Positions 41,926 through 49,634 of a stretch of DNA of 60,996 nt are shown piece by piece. Source of the stretch: Mycobacterium innocens (GTDB taxonomy: Bacteria > Actinomycetota > Actinomycetes > Mycobacteriales > Mycobacteriaceae); contig NZ_UPHQ01000040.1 of the NCBI RefSeq assembly GCF_900566055.1, positions 1 through 60,996 on the forward strand. The letters are read 5' to 3'. Position 1 is the stretch's first letter. Each line of letters opens with the position of its first letter. The notes below the pieces were generated by a model. The model was not told the DNA's origin. It searched no databases and was given only the letters and a program-made list of their open reading frames with translations. The position numbers were made by a program, and so were the translations under genes.

Positions 41926-42855
41926 ATGGCCCTGTCTGCCACTGGGACGCAGATCACCGAATTCGAGGAGCTGCGACCGCATCTGATGTCGGTCGCCTAC
42001 CGGCTCACCGGAACCGTGGCCGACGCCGAGGACATCGTCCAGGAAGCCTGGCTGCGCTGGGACACCTACGACCGGGAGATCGACGACCTGCGGGCGTGGC
42101 TGACCACGGTGGTGAGCCGGCTCGGTCTGGACAAATTGAGGTCGGCGGCGCACCGCAGGGAGACCTACACCGGCAACTGGCTGCCCGAACCCGTGGTGAC
42201 CGGGTTTGACGGCGCCGACCCGCTGACGGCCGTGGTGGCCGCCGAAGATGCCCGGTTCGCGGCGATGGTGGTGCTGGAACGGCTGTCGCCAGATCAGCGG
42301 GTCGCGTTCGTGCTGCACGACGGGTTTTCGGTGCCCTTCGCCGACATCGCCGAGGTGCTGGGGACCAGCGAGTCCGCTGCCCGGCAACTGGCATCGCGGG
42401 CCCGCAAGGCTGTAGCGAGCGACGCAGCGGACCGCCCGCCACAATCTGACCCCGCCCACAACGAGGTGGTCGGCAAGCTGATGGCCGCCATGGCCGCCGG
42501 CGACCTGGACACCGTGGTGTCGCTGCTGCATCCCGATGTGACCTTTACCGGCGACTCGAATGGGAAGGCCCCCACGGCCGTTCAGGTCATTCACGGCGCG
42601 GACAAGGTGGTTCGGTTCATGTTCGGCCTGGCCCGTCGCTACGGCCCGGCATTCTTCACCGCAAATCAGCTGGCGTTGGTCAACGGCGAACTCGGCGCCT
42701 ACACAACGGGTTTCGCCGGTGCCGACGGGCATCGGGACATGGCGCCGCGGATCACCGCGATGACGGTTCGCGACGGAAAGGTTTGTGCGATATGGGATAT
42801 CGCCAACCCCGACAAGTTCACCGGGTCGCCGTTGCGGGCTACACCGGCAGTATGA
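41926..42855 (+). CDS. sigJ: ECF sigma factor SigJ (SnoaL-fused, ECF41-like)
   Basis: 309 aa, the length of SigJ (Rv3328c). Sigma region 2: LMSVAYRLTGTVADAEDIVQ, WLRWDTYDREIDDLRAWLTT; region 4: ERLSPDQRVAFVLHDGF, EVLGTSESAARQLASRARK. The C-terminal half from about 190 is a SnoaL-like domain (LMAAMAAGDLDTVVSLLHPD, VCAIWDIANPDKF) that in this ECF group replaces an anti-sigma factor in controlling activity. The motif IANPDKF near the end is the NPDKL-like element of ECF41. Probably leaderless. The last 17 bp overlap the convergent PE-lipase gene. Confidence 0.94.
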   Translation: MALSATGTQITEFEELRPHLMSVAYRLTGTVADAEDIVQEAWLRWDTYDREIDDLRAWLTTVVSRLGLDKLRSAAHRRETYTGNWLPEPVVTGFDGADPLTAVVAAEDARFAAMVVLERLSPDQRVAFVLHDGFSVPFADIAEVLGTSESAARQLASRARKAVASDAADRPPQSDPAHNEVVGKLMAAMAAGDLDTVVSLLHPDVTFTGDSNGKAPTAVQVIHGADKVVRFMFGLARRYGPAFFTANQLALVNGELGAYTTGFAGADGHRDMAPRITAMTVRDGKVCAIWDIANPDKFTGSPLRATPAV

Positions 42856-44260
42856 TCGCGGCGGTCGGGCCGAGGAAGGTCGCCTGACCGCCGGGCGGCA
42901 CGTAGTTGCCGGTGGGCCCGTAGATCCCGTATATCGGGGCGGCCGGGCTCGCTCCGGCCCAGATGTCGTTGATCCAGCCGGTGGACAGCGTGTACACCGC
43001 CGAGGTGGCGCCGGGCGGGGAGAACCCGGTCACCAACTGCAGGATGAGGTCGGTGAGGGGGTTCAGGCCCAGCATCGAGTCGACGTGCGAGCCGCCCACG
43101 ATCTCGGCCCCGACGAACTGACTCGGGTACAGACTGACCAGTTGGTTCGTGGTGTTGCCGAACGCGTTCCACGGCTGCGGTGGCGCGGCGACCGTATAGA
43201 CGGGGACATTGGCCGCCTGCAGGTTGGCGATCGCGTTCCCGAAGGCCGTTGCGTTGTTGGCGACGCCGTCGAACATCACCACACCCTTGAGGTGGTTGGT
43301 GCCACCCCCGAGGGCGGCGAGGTAATTCCCGCCGGCGATCGTGGCCAGGCCGCCGCCGGCGGAGTGTCCGGACAGGATGAAATCCTGCGGCAGCGTGCCG
43401 AAATAACCGGCCCGTTGCGCGCTGATGTTCAGATTCGTCTGGGGACCCAGGAACAACGACGCCACGCCCTGCTGCATCTCCGGGCTGTTTAGAAACAGGC
43501 CGAACGGCAACGGAATCGACGGGATGGTCGGAGTGACCACGACGCTGTTGGTCTGCTGCGCCAGCTCGATAGCCAACGGCTGGTACAACAAGCCGAAAGC
43601 CCCGAAGCCGTGCTGCAGATAGACGGTGCCGGTGGCGTTGACCGGCCCGTTCGCCTGCGTCGGGAAATACCACAGCGCGGGGGCCGGGTAGTTGAATTGG
43701 GGAATCGTAAAGCCGAGGAAGGAACTTGGGCCGACGGGGATTTGCAGGAACGAGAACCCGATCCTGACCCCGGTCACTCCGTTGGTGCCCGGGGCGGTGA
43801 AGGCAGTGGAAGGGAAGTTCAGCACCCCGCCCAAACCCACCGCATTGGTCGCCGAGTTGAGCAGCGCTCCCAGCGTTGCGGTACCGGGGCCACCAATTAG
43901 CGGAGACCCAAGCAGCCGTTCAACGGGTGAAGACAGGCTTTTGACTTGCGCCAACAGCGACCCCAGCGGTGACGCATTCGCGGCCTCAGCGGCCACGTAC
44001 GCGGCCCCGGCCGCGCTCAACGCGCGCGAGAACTCGTTGTGAAACAGCGTTGTCCGGGCGACCAGCGTCTGAAACTCTTGGGCGTAGCCGCCGAAAAGCG
44101 TCGCGATCGCCGTCGACACCTCGTCGGCCGCCGCCGCGGCGATCCCCGTCGTCGAAGACGACGCCGCAGCCGCGGCCTTCTTGATCGCCTCCTCGATGCC
44201 GGTCAAGTTCCCGGAAGCTGTGGCAATAGCCTCGGGTGCTGCGGTCACATACCACGACAT
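42839..44260 (-). CDS. PE family protein with alpha/beta-hydrolase (lipase/esterase-like) domain
   Basis: 473 aa. Residues 1-95 form a PE domain: MSWYVTAAPEAIATASGNL with Pro-Glu at 9-10, and the export-type YxxxD/E region FGGYAQEFQTL. Residues about 170-473 form an alpha/beta hydrolase (PE-PPE/serine hydrolase type): TVYLQHGFGAFGLLYQPLA, the nucleophile elbow LSGHSAGGG with Ser300, MFDGVANNATAF, and GGSHVDSMLG with a His candidate. Likely secreted through a type VII system and acting on lipids or esters at the cell surface, as for LipY-like PE lipases. GGGAG lies 8 nt before ATG 44260; a longer frame to 44296 lacks PE features. Confidence 0.9.
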   Translation of the reverse strand: MSWYVTAAPEAIATASGNLTGIEEAIKKAAAAASSSTTGIAAAAADEVSTAIATLFGGYAQEFQTLVARTTLFHNEFSRALSAAGAAYVAAEAANASPLGSLLAQVKSLSSPVERLLGSPLIGGPGTATLGALLNSATNAVGLGGVLNFPSTAFTAPGTNGVTGVRIGFSFLQIPVGPSSFLGFTIPQFNYPAPALWYFPTQANGPVNATGTVYLQHGFGAFGLLYQPLAIELAQQTNSVVVTPTIPSIPLPFGLFLNSPEMQQGVASLFLGPQTNLNISAQRAGYFGTLPQDFILSGHSAGGGLATIAGGNYLAALGGGTNHLKGVVMFDGVANNATAFGNAIANLQAANVPVYTVAAPPQPWNAFGNTTNQLVSLYPSQFVGAEIVGGSHVDSMLGLNPLTDLILQLVTGFSPPGATSAVYTLSTGWINDIWAGASPAAPIYGIYGPTGNYVPPGGQATFLGPTAAIILPV

Positions 44261-44302
44261 CGGCGGCTCCCTTTCAGTTGATACGAGATCAGGCACAATT
44301 TA

Positions 44303-44317
44303 GTTCAAAAATTGAAC
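44303..44317. promoter_or_regulatory. Operator-like inverted repeat upstream of the PE-lipase
   Basis: GTTCAA, AAA, TTGAAC: perfect 6-bp arms with a 3-nt spacer, 43 nt upstream of the PE-lipase ATG in a short AT-rich patch. The form suits a TetR- or MarR-type dimer. No regulator gene is adjacent. Confidence 0.4.
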
Positions 44318-44337
44318 GAATCGAGGCTCCGTCGGTG

Positions 44338-44631
44338 CTAGGCCGAATGTGCGAACACCCGATTTTCAGCCATCCAGTCCTCGATATGACCCATGGTGGC
44401 GGGTAGCCACCGCCCCCAGAAGACGAGGTGGTCTGCGCCGGCAATTTCCACAGAGGTCCCTTGCTGATACCGGTCCTTCATGGCACCTTCCTGCAACGGC
44501 AGTTCGTGATGACGCAGCGTCGGAGTGTGCACCGTGAAACCGCGCTGTTCGAAGGCCGCCCGGGCCGGAGCCCAGCCGTCTGCAGTGCCCCACACGCCGT
44601 GGATGAGAACGACGTGCTCGGTGTCATACAT
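44338..44631 (-). pseudogene. Alpha/beta hydrolase remnant with central deletion
   Basis: 97 aa open frame. It begins like a lipase-type hydrolase (MYDTEHVVLIHGVWGTADGW, then ARAAFEQRGFTVHTPTLRHH) and passes directly into an end region (ISIVEIAGADHLVF-like; here VEIAGADHLVFWGRW with the catalytic His position, then HIEDWMAEN). The middle, with the nucleophile serine and acid, is missing: about 130-150 residues are absent relative to a whole enzyme. Probably inactive. Confidence 0.65.
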
Positions 44632-44696
44632 GACGCCAAGGATGACAGCTGACGAGCCAGAGCGTGGCCTGAACCGGGCAAGGAGACCGGGGTGGG

Positions 44697-45284
44697 TCAG
44701 GCCGTAGCCCACGGAACCCGGCAGGCGTCACCGGAACTGAAGCCCTGCTCGGTCATCCCCAGCGCGGCGTTCATCCGCGCTCGCATGTTCTCCAAGCCGA
44801 TTTGATAGGTCAGCTCGATCACGCCGGCATCGCCGAAGCGGGCCCGCAGGTCGGCCACCTGCTCGTCGGTGACGGTATGCGGATCGGTGGTCATGGCCTG
44901 AGCGTAGGCGATGGCGGCGCGCTCGTCGTCGCTGAACGCCGGAGATGTCGCGTAATCGTCTATCTCCGTGAGCCTTTCGATGTCGAGGCCGTCGAGGCGC
45001 TGCAGCATGGTGCCGAAGTCGACACACCATGAGCAGCCGACCTGACGCGCGGTCCACAACACCGCCAGCTCACGCACGCTGGCCGGCAGTGTTTGCGACG
45101 CGCGCTGGACCATCGTCTCGTGCACGGCGCTGGCGAGCAGCAGGCGCCGATGATGCGCAGTGACCGCCAGCGGCTCAGGGACCTCGCCGAAGCGGCGCTT
45201 GGCGACTCGGTACATGGCGCGAACCAGCAGTCCGGCGCGCTGCGGAGGCAGGGGCTCGATGCGGGTTTTCGTTGTCATACCCAT
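44697..45284 (-). CDS. AhpD-like/carboxymuconolactone decarboxylase family protein
   Basis: 195 aa. CMD/AhpD fold: VHETMVQRASQTLPASVRELAVLWTA, then QVGCSWCVDFG with the CxxC redox pair, and later SDDERAAIAYAQAMTTDPH and VIELTYQIGLENMRARMNAALG (split here). AhpD-type proteins show peroxidase or disulfide-reductase activity. ATG 45284 or 45278 are equivalent starts; the open frame to 45743 is antisense shadow. Divergent from the condensation-domain fragment. sigJ and AhpD-like genes are often neighbours of stress functions, but the link here is only positional. Confidence 0.85.
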   Translation of the reverse strand: MGMTTKTRIEPLPPQRAGLLVRAMYRVAKRRFGEVPEPLAVTAHHRRLLLASAVHETMVQRASQTLPASVRELAVLWTARQVGCSWCVDFGTMLQRLDGLDIERLTEIDDYATSPAFSDDERAAIAYAQAMTTDPHTVTDEQVADLRARFGDAGVIELTYQIGLENMRARMNAALGMTEQGFSSGDACRVPWATA

Positions 45285-45344
45285 CAGACGAGACGGGTCG
45301 CCAAAGTGTGACGGCTCCAAGGATCCGCCAAGGATTCGCCGAGG

Positions 45345-45785
45345 ATGGCGTCGGAGTCTGTGGACGTGTCGTCCTACTCGTATATCGCTGAGCTGCCCGG
45401 GCTCGAGGACATCGAGCCGCTGATGCACACCGCGGTCCTGGTTGCCGATTCGCGCGTGGACCAGGGACGGGTCCGCACCGCGGTCGAGGAGGTCTTCGCG
45501 GCCAACCCGGCTCTGGGCACCGTGTTCGAACCGTTCTTCGACCGCTGGGCCGCTCGTCCGGGCGGCGGCTGGGGATGGGCAGTGGAACCTCCGGGGGTCT
45601 TGGTCGCCGATGTCGTCGCCCGCCAACGTGCTTCCTTCGACATGCGCACCGGCCGATTGTTCGCCGTGTCGCTGCTGCCCGGGACTCCGGAACGGCTGGT
45701 GCTCAGCGCCAGCCAGCTGTGCATGGACGGTGCGTCCTGGCAAACCGTGGTCGACGAGGTGAGGCTTCGGTGCGGTTGGAAATAG
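45345..45785 (+). pseudogene. N-terminal fragment of a condensation domain
   Basis: 146 aa. Matches the first third of an NRPS/PKS-associated condensation domain: LPGLEDIEPLMHTAVLVADS, then VRTAVEEVFAANPALGTVFE, LVLSASQLCMDGASWQTVV. The last corresponds to the HHxxxDG motif but reads SQLCMDG, so both histidines are gone, and the protein stops about 20 residues later where a full domain would run on for 300 more. Three AGGAT-type 11-nt repeats (45319-45351) precede and overlap the start. Either a decayed gene or a small stand-alone protein of new use. Confidence 0.6.
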
Positions 45786-45866
45786 TCCTGCGGCGCCGCA
45801 TTCCGTCGACCCCGTTCAGGACGGTCACGGGTAATCAGCCCGGCGAGTTGGCGCCCGAAGATGCTG

Positions 45867-46739
45867 CTACCCCGTGATTGTCGGCTTGAGGCAGCAGCGC
45901 AACACCCCGTGCCGGAACAACGGCCGAAGGTGGTCGGCGACGGGTCCGTCCGGACGGAAGCTGCGTACGTAGTAGCTGCCCGACGCCACGGTGGGTAATT
46001 GACGTTTCGAAAGCCAATCGGCCACCCAGTCCCGCCGCGCGGCGTCGACCTCGGCCAGCGCTGCCATGTCGACGGCCATGAAGGCCCGAGCGGCCAGGGC
46101 GTTGTAGAAGTACGAGTACCAGTCCCACTGCCGCCGGTATCTGGTTGCCAACGGGTGACCGGGCGGGACGAGCAGCACGCCCAGCTGCGAGGCGGTCAGG
46201 CCGAACCCGCGGCTGAAACTGATCGACAGCAGCGCGCCGGGAAGCAGCGGCCGCAGCGCCCGGGCGATCTCCGCGCGGTCTGCGGCGGCCAGCGTCGGAA
46301 AGAGGTTGATGTTGAGTAGTCGCGCCGGCGAGCGGGCCAGGAATGCGAGCATCTCGTCGGTCAGGTGACCGTTGCGCACCGACGGCACGCACAAGCAGGC
46401 CAGGTCTGCTGATCCCGCGGCGTCGAACCGGACGGCGTGGTCATGGGTGGCGCCGACCATGAAGCCGTACCAGTCGCCCGGGTAGATCACAACCTGACCC
46501 GCGGCCGCCACCGCCTCGATGATGTGGGTGATGAGGTCGACGTCGCTTCCGGCCGCAAACAGCTGCCAGCCGGTCAAATCCCATTCGCCTTCGCTGAGTC
46601 GTTGCACCCGGTCAATGAGTGCGGGTGCGAAGACATGGCGCAGCCAGTCTTGGCCGTCGCGGTAATGGTTGGACAGGTCGTCGGCGCTCAGCTGCGCAAC
46701 GGCGCTCCGGTAGGCCTCGGCCGCGATGCGAGAACCCAC
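45867..46739 (-). CDS. PLP-fold aminotransferase-like protein without the Schiff-base lysine
   Basis: About 290 aa from GTG 46739. Fold-type-I aminotransferase pattern: WQLFAAGSDVDLITHIIEAV, YPGDWYGFMVG with an aromatic stacking position, LLNINLFPTLAAADRAEI, and then LLSISFSRGFGLTASQLGVL. That last segment is exactly where class I/II enzymes have SFSKxFGLxGxRxG; Arg replaces the catalytic Lys, and the phosphate-binding Arg is Gln-Leu. So it is probably not a transaminase, unless another residue serves. The start is unclear: coding-like sequence (DADLLAGAILPDQVEALRPL) extends up to the radical SAM stop at 46808, but no ATG/GTG/TTG occurs in frame between 46739 and 46940; the long version would overlap the radical SAM gene by over 130 bp. 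Last gene of the sdh-linked cassette. Confidence 0.7.
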   Translation of the reverse strand: MGSRIAAEAYRSAVAQLSADDLSNHYRDGQDWLRHVFAPALIDRVQRLSEGEWDLTGWQLFAAGSDVDLITHIIEAVAAAGQVVIYPGDWYGFMVGATHDHAVRFDAAGSADLACLCVPSVRNGHLTDEMLAFLARSPARLLNINLFPTLAAADRAEIARALRPLLPGALLSISFSRGFGLTASQLGVLLVPPGHPLATRYRRQWDWYSYFYNALAARAFMAVDMAALAEVDAARRDWVADWLSKRQLPTVASGSYYVRSFRPDGPVADHLRPLFRHGVLRCCLKPTITG

Positions 46740-46807
46740 GGGTAGTAGCGGGCGCAGCGCCTCGACCTGATCCGGCAGGATGGCACCCGCGAGCAGGTCC
46801 GCATCGA

Positions 46808-47695
46808 CTAACGGTTCGCAGCCCGCATCGGTGAGCAGCCCAGCCGGTACAGCAGGCTGGCCCGGTCTTCCAGCGACGCGTACACCCGGCCGTCCGCCAG
46901 CAGGTTGGACGAGCGGGCCAGCCGATGCCGCAGCTCCCACTCCGGTGTCGGTTCGTAGTAATGACATACCTGCACCTTCCCAATGCGACGGATTGTGGGA
47001 CCCCATGGCAGGCCCCCGACGACGTGGCCACGACCGGCGAACGGATCAGCGTGAATTCGGTGCTCCCGGCACCACTGGTTGGCGTCAGACGAGGAAAGCA
47101 GCGACCGTGCCGACGCCACATACGTGTGCTTGAAGGTGAATTCGGCTACGCCCAGCGCCGTGAACGCCCCGATGTACGCCCAGACCTGGTCGGGGTCGGC
47201 GACACCGGCGGTGCTCATCACGCAGGTTGCTCGAACCGGCAATCCCACGCCCTGCGCGACCGCCAACACCGCTTCGGCGGTGGGCGCGGCATCGCCCATG
47301 ATCGCCCGGTTCTCGGCGTCGCCCACGGCGTGGCGAGACCAACACAGATATGTTAGGCCCGCGGCCCGCAACTCGGCGGCGACGGGCGAACTCAGTCGGG
47401 CCCCGTTGGTGAACAGCGCGATCTCGTCGAAAACGTCGGCGGCCAACCGAATGGCTCGCACGCACTCGTCAGGGCGCAGCAGCGGCTCGCCGCCTCCGGT
47501 GACCACCATCCGGCTGGCACCCCTGCTCGCCGACCACCGGAAGTAGCTCCGCAGCTCCTCATCCGACCAGCGGGCCGGCGCAGCTTCCAGCGCGGAAATC
47601 GATGAGCGCGAAAAGCAGAACGGGCAGCTGCACTGGCAGGCCATCCGTACCGGCAGCACCGAGCAGGTCAGGAAGCAACAGTCGGCCCAGCTCAT
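46808..47695 (-). CDS. Radical SAM enzyme
   Basis: 295 aa. The CxxxCxxC 4Fe-4S motif is Cys20-Cys24-Cys27 (MACQCSCPFCFSR), followed by VVTGGGEPLLRPDE (the GGEP motif binding the SAM methionine) near 70 and ALFTNGARL. An N-terminal Cys-rich lead (ADCCFLTCS) adds Cys6, 7 and 11. There is no C-terminal SPASM cysteine cluster; only isolated Cys residues (QVCHYYEPTP, LGCSPM). So it resembles MoaA/PqqE-type cores but belongs to no family I can name. The start overlaps the PaaK-like stop as ATGA, implying coupled synthesis. Target unknown: a protein/peptide modification or small-molecule step are both possible. Confidence 0.88.
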   Translation of the reverse strand: MSWADCCFLTCSVLPVRMACQCSCPFCFSRSSISALEAAPARWSDEELRSYFRWSASRGASRMVVTGGGEPLLRPDECVRAIRLAADVFDEIALFTNGARLSSPVAAELRAAGLTYLCWSRHAVGDAENRAIMGDAAPTAEAVLAVAQGVGLPVRATCVMSTAGVADPDQVWAYIGAFTALGVAEFTFKHTYVASARSLLSSSDANQWCREHRIHADPFAGRGHVVGGLPWGPTIRRIGKVQVCHYYEPTPEWELRHRLARSSNLLADGRVYASLEDRASLLYRLGCSPMRAANR

Positions 47696-49047
47696 CGTGG
47701 CCCCGCGGTGCTGAACGGAGTGACCTTGTCGGGTGCCGTCAGCGGCTCGACGGCTACCGGGACGGGGCCGAGTGCGCGGCGCAGCGCTGCGACGATGAGG
47801 TCGTCGGCATTGTCTGTGGCGCCGACCTCCAGCTCCCGTCGCACGGTGATCGACGTGTCGGCGTGTTGATGGACCGTCCAGCGACGCAGCGGCAGCTCCT
47901 GGAAAAGCTGGGTGACGTCGAACGAGTTCGCTTGGGTGCCGTCCGCACGGCTCAACATCACCGGGGTGCGGCCAACCAGGTCTTCGATGACCGGCTGGTC
48001 GCCCGACCACACCAGCCGGGCGCTGTCCCCGGTGCGGTAGCGCAGCAGCGGCAGGTACGGATTCATCCCGCCGGTGAGCGCGATTTGCCCCAAAGCTCCT
48101 GGCGTACAAGGCATGCCGGCATCTTCGAGCACCTCCACGAACAGCCGTGGCTGCAGCAAGGCCATGCCGCGTCCGGGACGGCTGGCGGCGACCGGGCCCG
48201 ATTCGGTGGTGGAGTACACGTCGATGACCGGACATCCGAAGCGCTGGGCAACTCGTTGTCGGGTGGCGGCGCTGAGGTGCAACGCGGTGGAGATCAGCAC
48301 CTTGGGATGCAGGTCCACGTCCAGCCCGGCGAGCTGAGTCAGTGAGACCGGGTCGCCGGTGATCACCTGGGGATCGTGGTGCGCCAAGAAACGCCGCCGG
48401 GCCAGGGGATCCGGCCAGCCCGCATCCTCGAGGTTCACCTTGGCGGTCGCACAGCCGAGAAATGACGACCAAGACGGCACGATGAAGCCGCCGTGCCGCT
48501 GACTCACCACGGTCATCCAGTCGGCGCGGTCGGCCCGGAACTGCACGGTGACGCCATGCCAGCGGGCGGCCTGCAGCAGCAAGGCGTAGTAGCAGGAAAC
48601 CGAGACCGGGTGCGTGGGCACCACGACCGCCGGATGTCCCGATCCCGACGTCGGGAACCAGATGAGGTCGTCGAGGTCGGCGTCGTCGGGAACCAGTTCC
48701 CACCAGCCGCGGGCCAGGTTCGCCCGGTCGGTGGTGAAAGCTGGTGACGCGGCGTCGGTTTGGCGGTAGCGCGGCACCACCTGCCGGGCGCGGGCAAGGT
48801 AGCCGGCCAGCCACGGCGGTCGGTGATCGGGACGCCAGCGCGGGGGATCGAGGACCACGGACGCCGCGTAGGCGTTGACTCGGTCGAGCGCCTCGCGGTT
48901 CAAGCGGTCGCCGCAGTGATGGTTCCACAACGGCGCGCCGGGCGCTTCGAGCAGCGCATCAAGGGTCTTCCGCCCGGTGGCAGAAATGAGCGGATGGCGT
49001 TCCGCGAAGGGAACGACGCCGGATCCCATGGGCGTGAATCGTGGCAT
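47692..49047 (-). CDS. PaaK-like adenylate-forming enzyme
   Basis: 451 aa, the length of phenylacetate-CoA ligases and coenzyme F390 synthetase-type proteins. Motifs: the P-loop WFPTSGSGHPA (130-140), IDVYSTTESGPVAASR for adenine binding, and PLLRYRTGDSARLVW, with IEDLVGRTPVML beginning the C-terminal lid. This would activate a carboxylate as acyl-AMP and pass it to CoA, a carrier or another nucleophile. The usual C-terminal catalytic Lys is replaced by a region ending APDKVTPFS, which may supply it. No carrier protein gene is visible in the cassette. Overlaps the radical SAM gene by 4 bp; 3 bp after the preceding gene. Confidence 0.88.
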   Translation of the reverse strand: MPRFTPMGSGVVPFAERHPLISATGRKTLDALLEAPGAPLWNHHCGDRLNREALDRVNAYAASVVLDPPRWRPDHRPPWLAGYLARARQVVPRYRQTDAASPAFTTDRANLARGWWELVPDDADLDDLIWFPTSGSGHPAVVVPTHPVSVSCYYALLLQAARWHGVTVQFRADRADWMTVVSQRHGGFIVPSWSSFLGCATAKVNLEDAGWPDPLARRRFLAHHDPQVITGDPVSLTQLAGLDVDLHPKVLISTALHLSAATRQRVAQRFGCPVIDVYSTTESGPVAASRPGRGMALLQPRLFVEVLEDAGMPCTPGALGQIALTGGMNPYLPLLRYRTGDSARLVWSGDQPVIEDLVGRTPVMLSRADGTQANSFDVTQLFQELPLRRWTVHQHADTSITVRRELEVGATDNADDLIVAALRRALGPVPVAVEPLTAPDKVTPFSTAGPR

Positions 49048-49050
49048 GGG

Positions 49051-49629
49051 CTATTCCCTTGATGCTCGGGCCGCGGCTTCCGCGGCACGCTTGCGGGCCA
49101 GGGCGGCGCGCACTTCCTTGGCCCGCGCTTCGGCGGCTCGGGCCTCGGCCTCCACCCGCGCCCGCGTCGCCGAGTCCAGGGTGGACAGCCGGTCGGCTGC
49201 TTGTTCGACGGTTTCGCCGGCGGGCACCCCCCCCGCGCGGCGGAACATCAGACGGGCGAGTTCCTCACGCCGGTCGGGATCGCGCACCAGCAGTTCGGCG
49301 CGCACCAAGGCGGCCATTGCCCACAGCTCCTCACCCAAGAACCCCAGAAAAGCGGCCCCGGACAACACAGATCGTGCCGATTCGTCGGTGGCCAGCCAGC
49401 AGGACACCAGACAGGCTCGCAGCCAGTTTTCCGTCGCCGCGTCCGGTTGGCCGGGCGTGAGGCCGGCCACCCAGTCGTCGGGTATGGCGGCGCCCAATGA
49501 GGCCAGGGTGTCGCCGACCACCGCGGCGACTGCGACTAGTCCGCGGTCACCGATCAATGGCGGCGCCAAGAAGTCGTCCGGACAGTCGGCCAACCGATGA
49601 ACCAGCGTGGCAACTGAAGGCGTGGACAT
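49051..49629 (-). CDS. Unknown protein with C-terminal charged helix
   Basis: 192 aa; not recognised. Residues 1-130 are helical with hydrophobic patches (LIGDRGLVAVAAVVGDTLA, WLRACLVSCWLATDES, LGEELWAMAALVRAELL). Residues 135-192 are almost all Ala/Arg/Glu (LDSATRARVEAEARAAEARA, then KEVRAALARKRAAEAAARA), a probable coiled coil. ATG 49629 is chosen because it is 5 bp after the VWA stop; the longer frame overlaps it. It may be an adaptor for the VWA or AAA+ partner. No signal peptide. Confidence 0.75.
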   Translation of the reverse strand: MSTPSVATLVHRLADCPDDFLAPPLIGDRGLVAVAAVVGDTLASLGAAIPDDWVAGLTPGQPDAATENWLRACLVSCWLATDESARSVLSGAAFLGFLGEELWAMAALVRAELLVRDPDRREELARLMFRRAGGVPAGETVEQAADRLSTLDSATRARVEAEARAAEARAKEVRAALARKRAAEAAARASRE

Positions 49630-49634
49630 GTCGT

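Noticed and set aside
47696..48928. Upstream extension of the radical SAM gene to 706 aa
   Set aside because: This part is Arg/Pro/Gly-rich antisense-frame sequence of the PaaK-like gene; the true start overlaps it by ATGA.
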